Positions 1 through 8,451 of a stretch of DNA of 32,672 nt are shown here, piece after piece. Numbering within the stretch: position 1 is the first letter of the stretch; each line of letters starts with the position of its first letter. Below the pieces are notes generated by a model. That model saw only the letters and a program-made list of their open reading frames with translations. It was not told the DNA's origin and searched no databases. Source of the stretch: Clostridia bacterium (GTDB lineage: Bacteria > Bacillota > Clostridia > UBA1381). The stretch spans positions 1 to 32,672 of the forward strand of contig JAFRDB010000143.1 of assembly GCA_017404065.1 (NCBI GenBank), read 5' to 3'. The position numbers and the translations under genes are program-made.

Positions 1-318
1 AAATGTATTCTCTTTATCCCATACCTAAACATTATTGACACCTCCTATGCTTATTGTATCAAATTTCGTATTACAAAAAAAGAATAGATCTGTATCATTT
101 TGATTACAAATCTTTTCTTTGGCTTAAGTTGACCGCATTGCTTAACCATGCGGTTAAACACCATTTCTGAGTTTTTTTATTTGGTAAATAAATGGTGATA
201 ATTACCTTGCAGCAATTATCAGAAATGGCTATTTCTCGGTATAAATTTCGTGTTACTGCAGTCAAACTGCAGTCAAAATTGCAGTCAAAACCACTGAGAA
301 ATTACCTTAAAAAATTTT
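1..318. other. Left flank with inverted repeats and putative integrase arm sites; no gene
   Basis: I see no convincing gene here. The stretch is AT-rich and structured next to the integrase stop. Stems visible are CCGCAT/ATGCGG (about 133-153), a perfect 10-base inverted repeat CCATTTCTGA (161-170) against TCAGAAATGG (219-228), and a nested GATAATT/AATTATC stem (197-203, 214-220). From 256 to 290 the unit TGCAGTCAAA occurs three times in tandem with slight variation. Short direct repeats and dyads beside an integrase gene are typical of recombinase and Xis binding sites, so this is probably one end of the element. That role is inferred. Confidence 0.5.
253..275. repeat. Left copy of 23-bp direct repeat (candidate att site)
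   Basis: This copy begins TTACTGCAGTCAAACTGCAG and matches 27646-27668 at all 23 bases in the same orientation. It lies 43 bases past the integrase stop codon. The second copy abuts a tRNA-like sequence. The pair would bound a 27.4-kb island, so these are candidate attL/attR cores or integrase arm sites. The match is seen directly; the att role is inferred. Confidence 0.55.
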
Positions 319-1383
319 TTATAGACGCATAGCCTGTCGCAAAACATCAATATCATTATGTACATATATTTTAGCTGTCACATCAACGCTTGAGTGCCCC
401 AGAAGCTTTTGAATGGTATATATATCCACTCCTTTTTCCCTCAACACAGTACCGTATGTATGACGCAGCTCATGTAATGTGACATATGGCAGCTCACATT
501 CCTTTGACATCCGTTTCAATACCCGGCAGATATGTGTCCCATACGCTCTTGCTGAGCAGTATGGGAACACCTTATCCGATGTATGCGGAATATCAGACAG
601 ATATTTCAGCAACTCATCATCTACAGGGATATATCTGTCGCTGCTTTGAGATTTCAGCTTCATATCAGGCTTATCCCCTTTTTCGATGCCATCACACATC
701 GACTGGCATACATGAATATATTTCTGATCAAAGTTTATGTCAGACCATCTTAGTCCTAACAACTCACCCCTGCGCATACCAGTCTTAATTACAGCAAGTA
801 CATCATACTGCCTGTTTGCTATAGCCCACTCGATAGCTTTCTTCTGCTGAGCCTCATTTAGTGCTGTCTTTTCAGATTTCGCCTTAATGGACTTAAGCTT
901 GATGCCTGTCACTGGGTTTTTTATGCATAGGTCGTTCACAATAGCCAGCTCAAACATATTCTTGAGTATGGTTTTCAGCGTCTTTAATAGTGCCTCCGAC
1001 AGATGTTTGTGTTTCAAGAAAAACACCTGTATATCGGATTGTGTTATTGCCGCTATCGGTCTGTGACCGAAGTATGGCTTCAGATATTTACCTACCCTTG
1101 TCCGGTATGTATTTTCATATGTGTATGGCCGTACAGTTCCTTTCTTTATCTCCAGCCATCTGTCTGCCCATACATCAAATGCCTCTGTGCCATCCAAAGG
1201 ATCTGCCTTTGTGTTTTGATTGATATTGTAGTTGCGAAGCCATTCGTCTTTTTTGTGTATTACCTCTCTTTCTTTCTTGCCGTAGAACGATTTGCGTTTA
1301 AATCTACCGTCCTCGTGTCTGCCAATGGTTATCATAAGCTCCCATCGACCGTCTTTTCTTTTATGCGGTGTACCTTCGTACAT
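319..1383 (-). CDS. Tyrosine recombinase / integrase
   Basis: A complete 354-aa site-specific recombinase that would integrate and excise the element. The N-terminal 50 residues resemble the arm-type DNA-binding domain of Tn916/phage-type integrases. A SAM-like core-binding domain covers about 65-150, and the catalytic domain covers about 175-345. The full active-site set is visible: R204 in TGMRRGEL, a lysine near 242-244, H304 and R307 in HELRH, H330 in LGHSS, and nucleophile Y340. Length is normal for the family. The gene is transcribed toward the left end and is last in a leftward set with the Xis-like and replication genes, the usual order in phages and integrative elements. Nothing suggests inactivation. 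Target specificity cannot be read from the protein. Confidence 0.95.
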   Translation of the reverse strand: MYEGTPHKRKDGRWELMITIGRHEDGRFKRKSFYGKKEREVIHKKDEWLRNYNINQNTKADPLDGTEAFDVWADRWLEIKKGTVRPYTYENTYRTRVGKYLKPYFGHRPIAAITQSDIQVFFLKHKHLSEALLKTLKTILKNMFELAIVNDLCIKNPVTGIKLKSIKAKSEKTALNEAQQKKAIEWAIANRQYDVLAVIKTGMRRGELLGLRWSDINFDQKYIHVCQSMCDGIEKGDKPDMKLKSQSSDRYIPVDDELLKYLSDIPHTSDKVFPYCSARAYGTHICRVLKRMSKECELPYVTLHELRHTYGTVLREKGVDIYTIQKLLGHSSVDVTAKIYVHNDIDVLRQAMRL

Positions 1384-1472
1384 TATCCTCCTCCTCTCGG
1401 TTGGTTGATAATGCCGGACACATATTTCACAGTTTTATTGTAACATATGCGCCCGGCAAATTCAACTAGAAT

Positions 1473-1745
1473 TTACTTGATAGCCGGTGCCATCAACCAC
1501 AAATAGAATGTCATGGTTGATATATAAGCATACCGGTTACCATGTGCTCCGTTATCGCAGCCTAGAGCAAAGGGTACCTTACCCTGCTCTATTGCGCGGC
1601 GCAGAACCTCAATATCCATTTTGAGGAACTTAGCTGCTTTGTCAGCCGGCAACTTTTCCGGATAGTTCTCAACCAGCTCGGTCAGTTCGCCGATCCTGTC
1701 CTTGATAGTATCCGGGATCATCTTGTTTGTTGTGTAGTTATCCAT
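1473..1745 (-). CDS. Small helix-turn-helix protein, probable excisionase or regulator
   Basis: A 90-aa protein. The reading frame is open further upstream to 1853, but I place the start at the ATG at 1745 because AAAGGAG lies at ideal spacing before it and the upstream extension overlaps the next gene. The segment LPADKAAKFLKMDIEVLRRA is a MerR/Xis-type helix-turn-helix, followed by a probable beta-hairpin wing. Small proteins of this type beside an integrase commonly act as recombination directionality factors. It lies between the viroplasmin-like gene and the integrase on the same strand, consistent with co-expression. It could instead regulate transcription. The HTH call is fairly secure; the excisionase role is inferred. 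Confidence 0.65.
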   Translation of the reverse strand: MDNYTTNKMIPDTIKDRIGELTELVENYPEKLPADKAAKFLKMDIEVLRRAIEQGKVPFALGCDNGAHGNRYAYISTMTFYLWLMAPAIK

Positions 1746-1849
1746 AGATAGTCTCCTTTCCGCTTTGATTTCGCCAGGTAGCAGTGTACCACCTGGTGTT
1801 ATTCGCAAGATTATATATAATTTTAATCTCTTACTTTTCAGAATGTCGT

Positions 1850-2092
1850 TCACATGATATCAGCGCATGCCTTGGCATACACCGTAAAGTTGATAGGCAT
1901 TTTCTCAGGCAGAATTTTATATGGATGATATTCCATCAGACCATATATTGCATAGCACTGTGCCTCACCAAAGTTATTAAATCGCTTGATTTTTGCTTTG
2001 TATAAATATGTCATAGCATCACACGCTTTGGAATAATCTGTGTATACACCGCAACCGTTAATGCCGAATATACCGTAATAAATTTTTTTCAC
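1850..2092 (-). CDS. Stand-alone viroplasmin / RNase H1 N-terminal-like protein
   Basis: An 80-aa protein starting with GTG at 2092, preceded by AAAGGAGG at good spacing. The pattern KKIYYGIFGINGCGVYTDYS, then a basic stretch and NFGEAQCYAIY, matches the caulimovirus viroplasmin fold. In RNase H1 that fold is the N-terminal domain that binds RNA-DNA hybrids: aromatic start, glycine turn, basic strand, then 'F...EA..Y'. No RNase H catalytic domain follows, so it would bind a nucleic-acid hybrid rather than cut it. It sits directly downstream of the SF3 helicase gene, so a role in element replication is plausible. The fold assignment is moderately confident; the function is inferred. Confidence 0.6.
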   Translation of the reverse strand: MKKIYYGIFGINGCGVYTDYSKACDAMTYLYKAKIKRFNNFGEAQCYAIYGLMEYHPYKILPEKMPINFTVYAKACADIM

Positions 2093-2154
2093 TTAGAGAA
2101 CCTCCTTTCCATATTATTTTAACCCGACACCCCAGGCAAACCAGTTTGTCCGGG

Positions 2155-3924
2155 TTAATTGTCAACACTTAACCCAATTAACCCGTTAACCCTACTTCCA
2201 TTACAATCCATTTTTGTGGGTCGAATACGTCTATCAGTCTTAATTGATCTGACAAATGTATTATGCGGCACCGGCGGTTGCCCCGTTGACCGACAAAATT
2301 CAGAATACACTTCATATGCATCGCTACAAGGTGTCCTTGCATCCATATCAAAATGACACATATCAGATGACATAAATTCTGTTATACTCGAATCCATACC
2401 ACCCTTGCAAAAGAAGCTCTCCATAATGGCGTTTGCTTCCTCACAATATGGAAATTCAAAGTTGTTATTAAGCAAATCACGGTATGCGTCCAGAGCTTTT
2501 TTTATTATGTAATTTTTTTCTGCGAGTAGTTTCTCAACAAGCTCCGGATCTTTATGTTCACTCGGATATAGGAAAGGAACTACTATCAACCTCTCGCGAA
2601 TTGAATCCGGATCTTCATATGGATCAATTCGCAATGGTGAATTTGACGCAAAAAGCAGTTTAATATGTTTTGTAGAGATTGTTTGGTACCGACCATATTT
2701 AGCATCAGTCTCAATACGATCTCTACCGCCGCCTGTCAGCTTCTTTAAATTGCCTAGGTTCTTGAGTTTGCATGCAGAGATATCCAGACTCATGTTTAAC
2801 TTTCTCCCTGCCATTTGAGCAACGCTGAAATTTCTGGAAATATCCTCGATCGAGATTTCAGATATCATCCGCGGTCCGATTAATACACGAAGCACATCAC
2901 CAGCCACGGACTTTCCCGAATTAGGCACGCCCCAAAACAGGAAGAACTTTTTGAAGGCTGTTGTTTGGGACAGTATCGCACCGATAACAGTCCAGAACAA
3001 CTTCTTTATCTGCTTATTACCGCCGGAGAAAGAGTTAACAAACTGCTTAGTGTAGTAGCCGCTGTCACTATCTTCAGGGTCAAAAACCACATCGTTGAAT
3101 ACCGTTATCAACTCATCAGAACCAACAGTTCTCATTTTTCTGGTGTAAACGTTGTACGCTCCGTTTTTAAATATGACCTCAGCTGGATCATAATATACGG
3201 CATCAAAGTCTACAAATAATGATTCGCTGGTTCGGAGGTGTTTAACCACCTCCATCCAGAAGCCTGAGTTCATGCGCGCAAGTTCTAGCGGCGCTAGAGT
3301 TTTCATTCGAGCAATCATCTTTTCGGCGATAAACAACTCGTAGCCTGGGTTTGTGAATGCATATAGCTGCCCATCACAAACTCGTATATATAGCCTCCTT
3401 GCCATGTCATTAGCGACATCGACCGCGTGAGTATGAGAAACAGACGGTTTTTTTTCATCACTAGCGGTCTCGCTTCTATCGATCGCATCCTCTATTATCT
3501 GTAAGATTTCGTGCGTATTGCTACTTTTTCCTTTATTCACTGACTCATCCGCAATGTACGCCGAAAGCCCTTTTCGGTTTTTTCTCTCCGTTGTGTTCCA
3601 TTCATTCTCTTCATCAGAAATCTCAGAAAGCAAGGAAACGATGTCTTGATTCTGTGTTGTGTACGGCTCTTGATAATTATCGTACTCGTACTCAGGCTCA
3701 AACATATTCATCCATTCGCCCAGAGATTCGTTTTCATACTGCTCAGCATTATCAGAATATTCCTCATATTTGCGATGCAGATCACCTTTCCTTTCTACCT
3801 GTGTTTGTGTCGGCTGAGCTGATTTCAGTAAACTTTCGATTTCCGGTAACTGATCCTCAAAATTCGCCTCGTCAATCCTGTTGTTATCGTCAAGATATTT
3901 TTCAAAGAACACTTTGAAGTTCAC
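2155..3924 (-). CDS. Phage/plasmid-type SF3 helicase (P4/D5-like replication protein)
   Basis: A 589-aa superfamily 3 helicase expected to unwind the element's origin. The C-terminal half has Walker A GVPNSGKS (332-339), a Walker-B-like strand KLNMSLDIS (375-383) and SF3 motif C LLFASNSPLRI with N428. The region before the ATPase resembles the D5 N-terminal domain of phage/plasmid primases. No primase active site is evident, and residues 1-165 are acidic and low-complexity. The gene overlaps the upstream 159-aa ORF by 23 bases. The listed start is a GTG at 3924 with its ribosome site almost touching. A second in-frame GTG at 3912 has AGAAGGTGA nine bases upstream and may be the true start. 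The upstream ORF may supply the missing priming or origin-binding activity. Confidence 0.88.
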   Translation of the reverse strand: MNFKVFFEKYLDDNNRIDEANFEDQLPEIESLLKSAQPTQTQVERKGDLHRKYEEYSDNAEQYENESLGEWMNMFEPEYEYDNYQEPYTTQNQDIVSLLSEISDEENEWNTTERKNRKGLSAYIADESVNKGKSSNTHEILQIIEDAIDRSETASDEKKPSVSHTHAVDVANDMARRLYIRVCDGQLYAFTNPGYELFIAEKMIARMKTLAPLELARMNSGFWMEVVKHLRTSESLFVDFDAVYYDPAEVIFKNGAYNVYTRKMRTVGSDELITVFNDVVFDPEDSDSGYYTKQFVNSFSGGNKQIKKLFWTVIGAILSQTTAFKKFFLFWGVPNSGKSVAGDVLRVLIGPRMISEISIEDISRNFSVAQMAGRKLNMSLDISACKLKNLGNLKKLTGGGRDRIETDAKYGRYQTISTKHIKLLFASNSPLRIDPYEDPDSIRERLIVVPFLYPSEHKDPELVEKLLAEKNYIIKKALDAYRDLLNNNFEFPYCEEANAIMESFFCKGGMDSSITEFMSSDMCHFDMDARTPCSDAYEVYSEFCRSTGQPPVPHNTFVRSIKTDRRIRPTKMDCNGSRVNGLIGLSVDN

Positions 3925-4381
3925 CTTCTTTTGCTTTTTTTTCCTTAAGAATATACCTTGCCAATAGTCTCAAGAGAGAGTATATCCCGTCAGGCTCCTC
4001 GACTTTGCGCATAAAATGCCTATCGACAAAAATTAGCTTTTGAAAGCTGTCATCAATACCGTCGCCATAAGCAAAAGTACAAAGAGCGTTATGGATCTGA
4101 GTACCATCAATACTTATATAGTACGTACCATGCTTCAGATCAAATCCCAAAACCAATTGCTCGAAATCAAGGTCTGTTTCTATGCCCTCCGAAGCCTGTT
4201 CGAGATATCCTGTAAAGCTCTCAGAGGCAATGACAAAGATGAATTTTCTTAATACATTTGGCCTTTTTTTATTTAAAACACATCGGCAATGAAAGTCACC
4301 TCCCTTCTTTTGGCATCCAAATGCTAGACTATTTAAGTCTGCTGTCATACCAAATTCCTCAATTGCTTGTCTGATATACAT
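3902..4381 (-). CDS. Hypothetical protein upstream of SF3 helicase
   Basis: A 159-aa protein I do not recognise. It starts with ATG at 4381, preceded by GAAAGGA, and its 3' end overlaps the helicase gene by 23 bases, which suggests translational coupling. The sequence alternates short strands and helices and has two Cys-containing turns near the N-terminus (around residues 23-35). There is no clear catalytic motif, signal peptide or membrane segment. The C-terminus is lysine-rich (KEKKAKEGE). By position it is probably a replication partner of the helicase, for example a diverged primase or origin-binding domain. That is only a contextual guess. Confidence 0.6.
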   Translation of the reverse strand: MYIRQAIEEFGMTADLNSLAFGCQKKGGDFHCRCVLNKKRPNVLRKFIFVIASESFTGYLEQASEGIETDLDFEQLVLGFDLKHGTYYISIDGTQIHNALCTFAYGDGIDDSFQKLIFVDRHFMRKVEEPDGIYSLLRLLARYILKEKKAKEGELQSVL

Positions 4382-4782
4382 AGTAACTTTATCCTTTCAA
4401 CATAATGTTTTTCCCTCTGTATCATAGAGGCGTGTCTACTACCCTCCTTTTCTCAGAACACCTACACATGACTCGGTGTCGGCTTGTATTTATTATTATA
4501 CAATATCACTTCCACGGAATAGCGACGAAAACTTTCAAAACCAAAATGTCTGAATAACCCAAATAATAAGGAAACAAGCCAAGTGCAAGGCATGGTGTCA
4601 ATGTTTACCTCTGCGTTTTGCACATATTTTTTGATCTGTGATTGTGGAAAACGCCCAATAGAGGCATTTTCATATATTAAACATGAATACCTACAAATAT
4701 AATCATAACTGTATTGAGCTTTTTCTTGAAATAATATAGGAGATATGATAAACTATTAATATCAAAATGTAAGGAGTTTATT
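4382..4782. promoter_or_regulatory. Divergent intergenic region between replication module and orphan gene
   Basis: This 401-base gap separates leftward replication genes from the rightward 618-aa orphan, so it should hold divergent promoters. On the minus strand TATAAT is present at 4495-4500 without a good -35 box. On the plus strand TTGAAA (4726-4731) is followed after 16 bases by the weak -10 TAAACT, then AAGGAG just before the ATG at 4783. An ACACC/GGTGT hairpin lies at about 4458-4479. The mixed composition and divergent orientation also fit a replication origin, but I see no iteron array. Confidence 0.35.
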
Positions 4783-6639
4783 ATGTATAGCGATAATTTT
4801 TTTAAAAACAAAGATATATCTACTGTTAGTAATAACTATATGGCCAATAAAATTAAATTAAGATATATATTCTATTATAATAAGTTATTAAAACAACAAT
4901 CAATCTTTAAAGGAGATTTCGTAAATACTTTACTTCAGATATGTTTTGGTCACTGGGAGGAACCGATTGAGAAGCTTGAATTAAGGAACGATATAGAAGA
5001 AGTTTTTGATGAAAGCATTTCAGCTGGTGTAGACGGGTTTAGTAATATTCTTAAGTGGTGTGAGGATAACAATTCTGAAATAGAGAAACTAATAGACAGA
5101 ATTAACGCTTCTTCACAAGTTATTAGCGAGACTGTGCCAAGTTTTTTATTTAATACAGGGGCTAGGCCTGTAATATATTCATTTTTGATGGAATGCATCG
5201 AAATAATACGTCTTAATGATGATAAAATAAAGGACAAAATTAAAAACAATAAAATTACGGGATTTTTATTAGAAAATGATGAAGAAATACAATATGATCC
5301 TCCGTTTTTTAAACTAAAAAACAGAGAAATTCAATATAATGATTTGCAAAAATCCATTTTTAAATATATAAGGACACTGTTCAAAAATAAATGTATAGCA
5401 ATAAAAAGCTATAACATAGGTGGAAATTATACTGTAGAATATATTGAACTGGGAAATTCACTGAATAGAATATCCGAGTCTTTCTGTTACGATGTGCTTT
5501 ATTTGATATTAGCTTTAAGCACAAAAAACGAATATAAGCATATTGAGTCATTATCAAATGCCCTGTATAACTTAAATAAAACAAATAGTATTGATAAGGC
5601 AAATAGCAATATAGATGAAGAGGGCACTGTTGAAGAGTATGATTCTGATAAAAAAAACAAACTAGCTTTTAGAAAAAAATATAAACGGTTCTGCAAAAGT
5701 GCTTCTTTTCAATTATTTGAAGGAAAATACTTTAATGATTTAAAGCAAAGTAGTAATGCAAACAACAAATCCTGCGAAAAAGCAAAAAATCATGTGTCTG
5801 ATGTATTGGAAGCTCAGTTTATGTTTCATGTAATAAATGGTGATCTGAATTATATTGAAAATAGTGAAAGCGAAAGCGGGTACACCAAAAAAACATTAAA
5901 GAATAATTTAAAAAGAATATATGAAGCATGCAAAAATGATTGCACAGTAAGATACCAGGTGGAGCAACACTTTTTCCTTTACTCATCATACCACATGAGC
6001 AAATATATGGACTCAAAAGCAGAGGAAACAAACGATTCGGACGAATCATTATATCAAACCATGTTCATTTGTTCACAATTATATGATATACCATTTGCAT
6101 TGACTCGTCTCGAGCTTGCCAGACAACTTGCAAAAAATGCAAAAACTAAAACAAATGCGAATGCTGAGATAATCTCTTTGATTGATTTTAAGTATTATCT
6201 GTATAATATAGCCCAAAAAATATATGACAAGTTCACTCCCTATGCAAAAAAAACAAAAGAACAAGTAACGCCGATTGATAATCCGATAATTAGAAATGAG
6301 TACTGGTTTGGCGATTTGATTGATGGTCTTAAAAGTGATATGAATAAAACCATGGGTACACTAAGAAAGCCACTTGATAAAGAATATTTGGAACACTCGC
6401 AACTAGTACAACTTATTTTTTGTCAACTATGTGGACATGAGAAACATAATTCATATGATAAGATATATAAAAACATTTATAATTGGACATGTAAAAACAT
6501 GGGCTTAATATTTCCAGTAGCCTGTGCAGAAAAATCTAAAAAAGGAGATGTTAATAATTCTACTAAGATCAACATTACAAAGCCATCAGTAGAGGAAATT
6601 ATCAATGCAACAAAACCGGAAAATGATATATGTACATAA
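4783..6639 (+). CDS. Large orphan protein of unknown function
   Basis: A complete 618-aa protein I cannot assign to any family. The start is well supported by TAAGGAG about 7 bases before the ATG. It is soluble, mostly helical, rich in Asn, Lys, Ile and Tyr, with no signal peptide and no continuous membrane helix. A charged Asp/Glu/Lys-rich linker at about 265-300 probably separates two helical domains. A possible metal site near the C-terminus has FCQLCGHEKH (about 549-558) followed by WTCKNMG. No Walker motif, nuclease signature or kinase loop is visible. The gene is markedly more AT-rich than its neighbours and stands alone between two integration-related modules, as expected for laterally acquired cargo. 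A defence role is possible but rests on context only. Confidence 0.75.
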   Translation: MYSDNFFKNKDISTVSNNYMANKIKLRYIFYYNKLLKQQSIFKGDFVNTLLQICFGHWEEPIEKLELRNDIEEVFDESISAGVDGFSNILKWCEDNNSEIEKLIDRINASSQVISETVPSFLFNTGARPVIYSFLMECIEIIRLNDDKIKDKIKNNKITGFLLENDEEIQYDPPFFKLKNREIQYNDLQKSIFKYIRTLFKNKCIAIKSYNIGGNYTVEYIELGNSLNRISESFCYDVLYLILALSTKNEYKHIESLSNALYNLNKTNSIDKANSNIDEEGTVEEYDSDKKNKLAFRKKYKRFCKSASFQLFEGKYFNDLKQSSNANNKSCEKAKNHVSDVLEAQFMFHVINGDLNYIENSESESGYTKKTLKNNLKRIYEACKNDCTVRYQVEQHFFLYSSYHMSKYMDSKAEETNDSDESLYQTMFICSQLYDIPFALTRLELARQLAKNAKTKTNANAEIISLIDFKYYLYNIAQKIYDKFTPYAKKTKEQVTPIDNPIIRNEYWFGDLIDGLKSDMNKTMGTLRKPLDKEYLEHSQLVQLIFCQLCGHEKHNSYDKIYKNIYNWTCKNMGLIFPVACAEKSKKGDVNNSTKINITKPSVEEIINATKPENDICT

Positions 6640-6760
6640 TCTATTAAAACCAATCAAATAAATCCGCAAATATAACAACAATACATATGTAATCTTTTAT
6701 TCAAGTCAGTTTATCTGAGTTTAACATAGATATAACAATATTACACTGGGAGGCGTTGTT

Positions 6761-6940
6761 ATGTTCTATAATGAAGATGAACTGCCGGCTGTTCTGACTT
6801 TTGAAGAAGCCAGAGAATACTTATTCATAGGCAGAAACACTATGCTTGATGTCTTACATTCCGGTAAGCTTAAGGGCTTTAAGGTCGGAAAGAAATGGCG
6901 TATAAGGAAGGATGACCTTATAGAGTTCACAAAATCATAA
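6761..6940 (+). CDS. Excisionase-family helix-turn-helix protein
   Basis: A 59-aa protein with ATG at 6761, seven bases after GGGAGG. It shows the classic excisionase/MerR-like pattern: LTFEEAREYLFIGRNTMLDV (helix-turn-helix), then GKLKGFKVGKKWRIRKDDL (wing with the conserved KVGKKWRI turn), then a terminal 'IEFTKS'. Proteins of this size bind DNA as Xis factors or small regulators. It ends one base before a strong terminator, so it is a single-gene unit. It is unrelated in sequence to the Xis-like protein beside the integrase, so it may be the real directionality factor, may serve another recombinase, or may be a relic of a second element. Confidence 0.85.
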   Translation: MFYNEDELPAVLTFEEAREYLFIGRNTMLDVLHSGKLKGFKVGKKWRIRKDDLIEFTKS

Positions 6941-6980
6941 AATGAGATCGGAGATACGTTGGATCTCCGATCTCATTTTT
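6941..6980. terminator. Strong bidirectional intrinsic terminator
   Basis: AATGAGATCGGAGAT (6941-6955) and its exact complement (6963-6977) form a 15-bp perfect stem with a 7-base loop. T-runs stand on both sides. It ends the Xis-like gene. It closely resembles the terminator at 8412-8451. Confidence 0.9.
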
Positions 6981-7017
6981 ATACCCGCTTAACGACTGCA
7001 TGGCATAATATAGCAGA
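6979..7017 (-). pseudogene. Relic of the tiny hydrophobic peptide gene
   Basis: Read on the minus strand, this stretch encodes SAILCHAVVKRV then a stop that abuts the 6941-6980 terminator. It parallels the C-terminus of the intact peptide gene at 8452-8535 (TAVCHAVGKKA then stop, against a near-identical terminator). A TGA lies directly upstream in frame and no start is left. It appears to be the decayed end of a duplicated peptide-plus-terminator unit. Confidence 0.45.
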
Positions 7018-7081
7018 TCAATCTACATACAATTTTTCAGATATATCATTTTATGTCTGAATAATATCCTATGATGACATA

Positions 7082-7110
7082 TTGATTTTTAAATAATCAT
7101 GTGATAGAAT
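7082..7110 (+). promoter_or_regulatory. Promoter of the HipA-like gene
   Basis: TTGATT (7082-7087), a 17-base spacer and TAGAAT (7105-7110), with an extended TGTGA just before the -10. It lies 38 bases upstream of the HipA-like start codon. The -10 context resembles promoters at 23010, 28346 and 32573. Confidence 0.7.
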
Positions 7111-7147
7111 ATATAAGAACCACAACTGAGGTCAGGAGGTGAGCGGC

Positions 7148-7990
7148 ATGATCGATACCATTAGGAATATGGATGTATCTGTTCACAGTAATTCTAAGGG
7201 TAATCTATTAAAAACTGAATGTATAAGAAATGGTACGCGCTTGTTTGTTAAGAGCGGACGTATGCATTTGCGTGATTTTCCGGGGTTCTGGGGAATAGAG
7301 CCTATCGTTGAAGTTATTTGCTCTAAGCTCGGCAAAGCCATGGGACTTGTCGTTGCAGAACAGAATTTGGGGCTTTTAGTTACTGAAAGATATAATAAAA
7401 ACATAGAGACTTTAGTTTCCAGTTCGCCAGATTTCAGAGCCGGCAAGCAGCTTATATATCTGAGTACATTGTATGTAGAGGACAGTAATTATATTGATTT
7501 TGACTATCTGTGCAGACGCTTAAGCGGTGTTGATATCGTTAATATGCTTGCCTTTGACCTTGTCATTATGAATGAGGACAGGCATAACAGCAATATTGCA
7601 TGGCTTCAGGATGACAGCGGCGAGCTTGAGCTTGCGCCAATATATGACAACGGATATTCATTGCTGTATGATGATATTAAGGGTATGCTAAAGGATTACA
7701 AACGTGCGTCGAGATTCTGTATGTGTAATTCGCCATTATACCGCGAAAGCTTCCGGGAGGCGGAAAGACTATTTTCTGTGTACAGCAAGATATACGAACC
7801 CACAATACGCCTTGATATAAAAGCTGAAACCATAGATAATATTATTGCTGATGTTAAAACAGCTTATGATGCATACAAATACAATGTAAACAATCTTATC
7901 ATTCCTGATGACTGGTGGGAACAGGTTGCAAAATTCATTAAATGGAGGCTTCAATATGTTAGAGATATACGAGATAATATGGAGAGATGA
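7148..7990 (+). CDS. HipA-like serine/threonine protein kinase
   Basis: A 280-aa kinase of the HipA/PI3K-like fold. The start is ATG 7148, eight bases after AGGAGG; a GTG at 7139 overlaps that site. Key parts visible are a candidate nucleotide-binding lysine in RLFVKSG (K35), catalytic loop MNEDRHNSN (141-149, with D144, H146 and N149) and metal-binding APIYDNG (D167). It is shorter than classical HipA (about 440 aa) and lacks the usual N-terminal subdomain, resembling stand-alone HipA_C/CtkA-type kinases. The next gene begins inside its 3' end, so the two are translationally coupled. HipA relatives phosphorylate targets such as aminoacyl-tRNA synthetases and can halt growth. A toxin role here is inferred, and the target is unknown. 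Confidence 0.85.
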   Translation: MIDTIRNMDVSVHSNSKGNLLKTECIRNGTRLFVKSGRMHLRDFPGFWGIEPIVEVICSKLGKAMGLVVAEQNLGLLVTERYNKNIETLVSSSPDFRAGKQLIYLSTLYVEDSNYIDFDYLCRRLSGVDIVNMLAFDLVIMNEDRHNSNIAWLQDDSGELELAPIYDNGYSLLYDDIKGMLKDYKRASRFCMCNSPLYRESFREAERLFSVYSKIYEPTIRLDIKAETIDNIIADVKTAYDAYKYNVNNLIIPDDWWEQVAKFIKWRLQYVRDIRDNMER

Positions 7991-8324
7991 ACAGGTTACC
8001 GGCTGGCTGGAATATGATACAAGCAAGGACAAATTTCAGGCATACCTCCGAGAGGGTGAGCAGGGAAACCCAAGGGCGTTATTCGGAGTAACGAAAACAG
8101 ACAGTGTGATCGATGATAAGCGTGTTCGGTTTTATATAAGCGAATGTGTTGTTCCGAAAACAAGGGAAAATATAGACGATATTTTAAAGCATCTTAAACT
8201 GCCATACTACGATCAATGGGAAATATATAAACGGAACAACGGCAAAAACGCCAGTGATTATGCTTCCATCCGCTTGCTTGATACTGCACAAGACAAGGGC
8301 TTTTTCTATCCCGGAACTCTGTGA
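7956..8324 (+). CDS. Small protein coupled to HipA-like kinase
   Basis: A 122-aa protein starting with ATG 7956, with GGAGG upstream, inside the last 35 bases of the kinase gene. I do not recognise a named family. Its N-terminus (EIIWRDEQVTGWLEYDTSKD then F.A) reads as a beta-rich fold like the small N-terminal subdomain of HipA, which the kinase lacks. In tripartite HipBST systems a separate small protein with that fold neutralises the kinase. Here the gene order differs (kinase first) and no HipB-like DNA-binding partner is adjacent. A neutralising or accessory role is therefore a hypothesis. The overlap itself, and hence co-production, is seen directly. Confidence 0.7.
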   Translation: MLEIYEIIWRDEQVTGWLEYDTSKDKFQAYLREGEQGNPRALFGVTKTDSVIDDKRVRFYISECVVPKTRENIDDILKHLKLPYYDQWEIYKRNNGKNASDYASIRLLDTAQDKGFFYPGTL

Positions 8325-8411
8325 GCGTGCTGCATTTCACATGTTGAAACAAATATGTGTAAAGCAATTCGGATAGCGCTGTTGCTTAATATGTAAACTT
8401 CAAGATTATAA

Positions 8412-8451
8412 AAAATGAAATCGGAGACGCCATATCTCCGATTTCATTTTT
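8412..8451. terminator. Bidirectional intrinsic terminator
   Basis: AAAATGAAATCGGAGA (8412-8427) pairs with 8435-8450, and T-runs flank both sides. It ends the HipA pair on the plus strand and the tiny-peptide pair on the minus strand. Stem sequence and loop position resemble the terminator at 6941-6980, suggesting duplication. Confidence 0.9.

Noticed and set aside
486..1443. Several plus-strand reading frames opposite the integrase
   Set aside because: They are antisense shadows of a fully conserved integrase, with no ribosome sites and no family resemblance.
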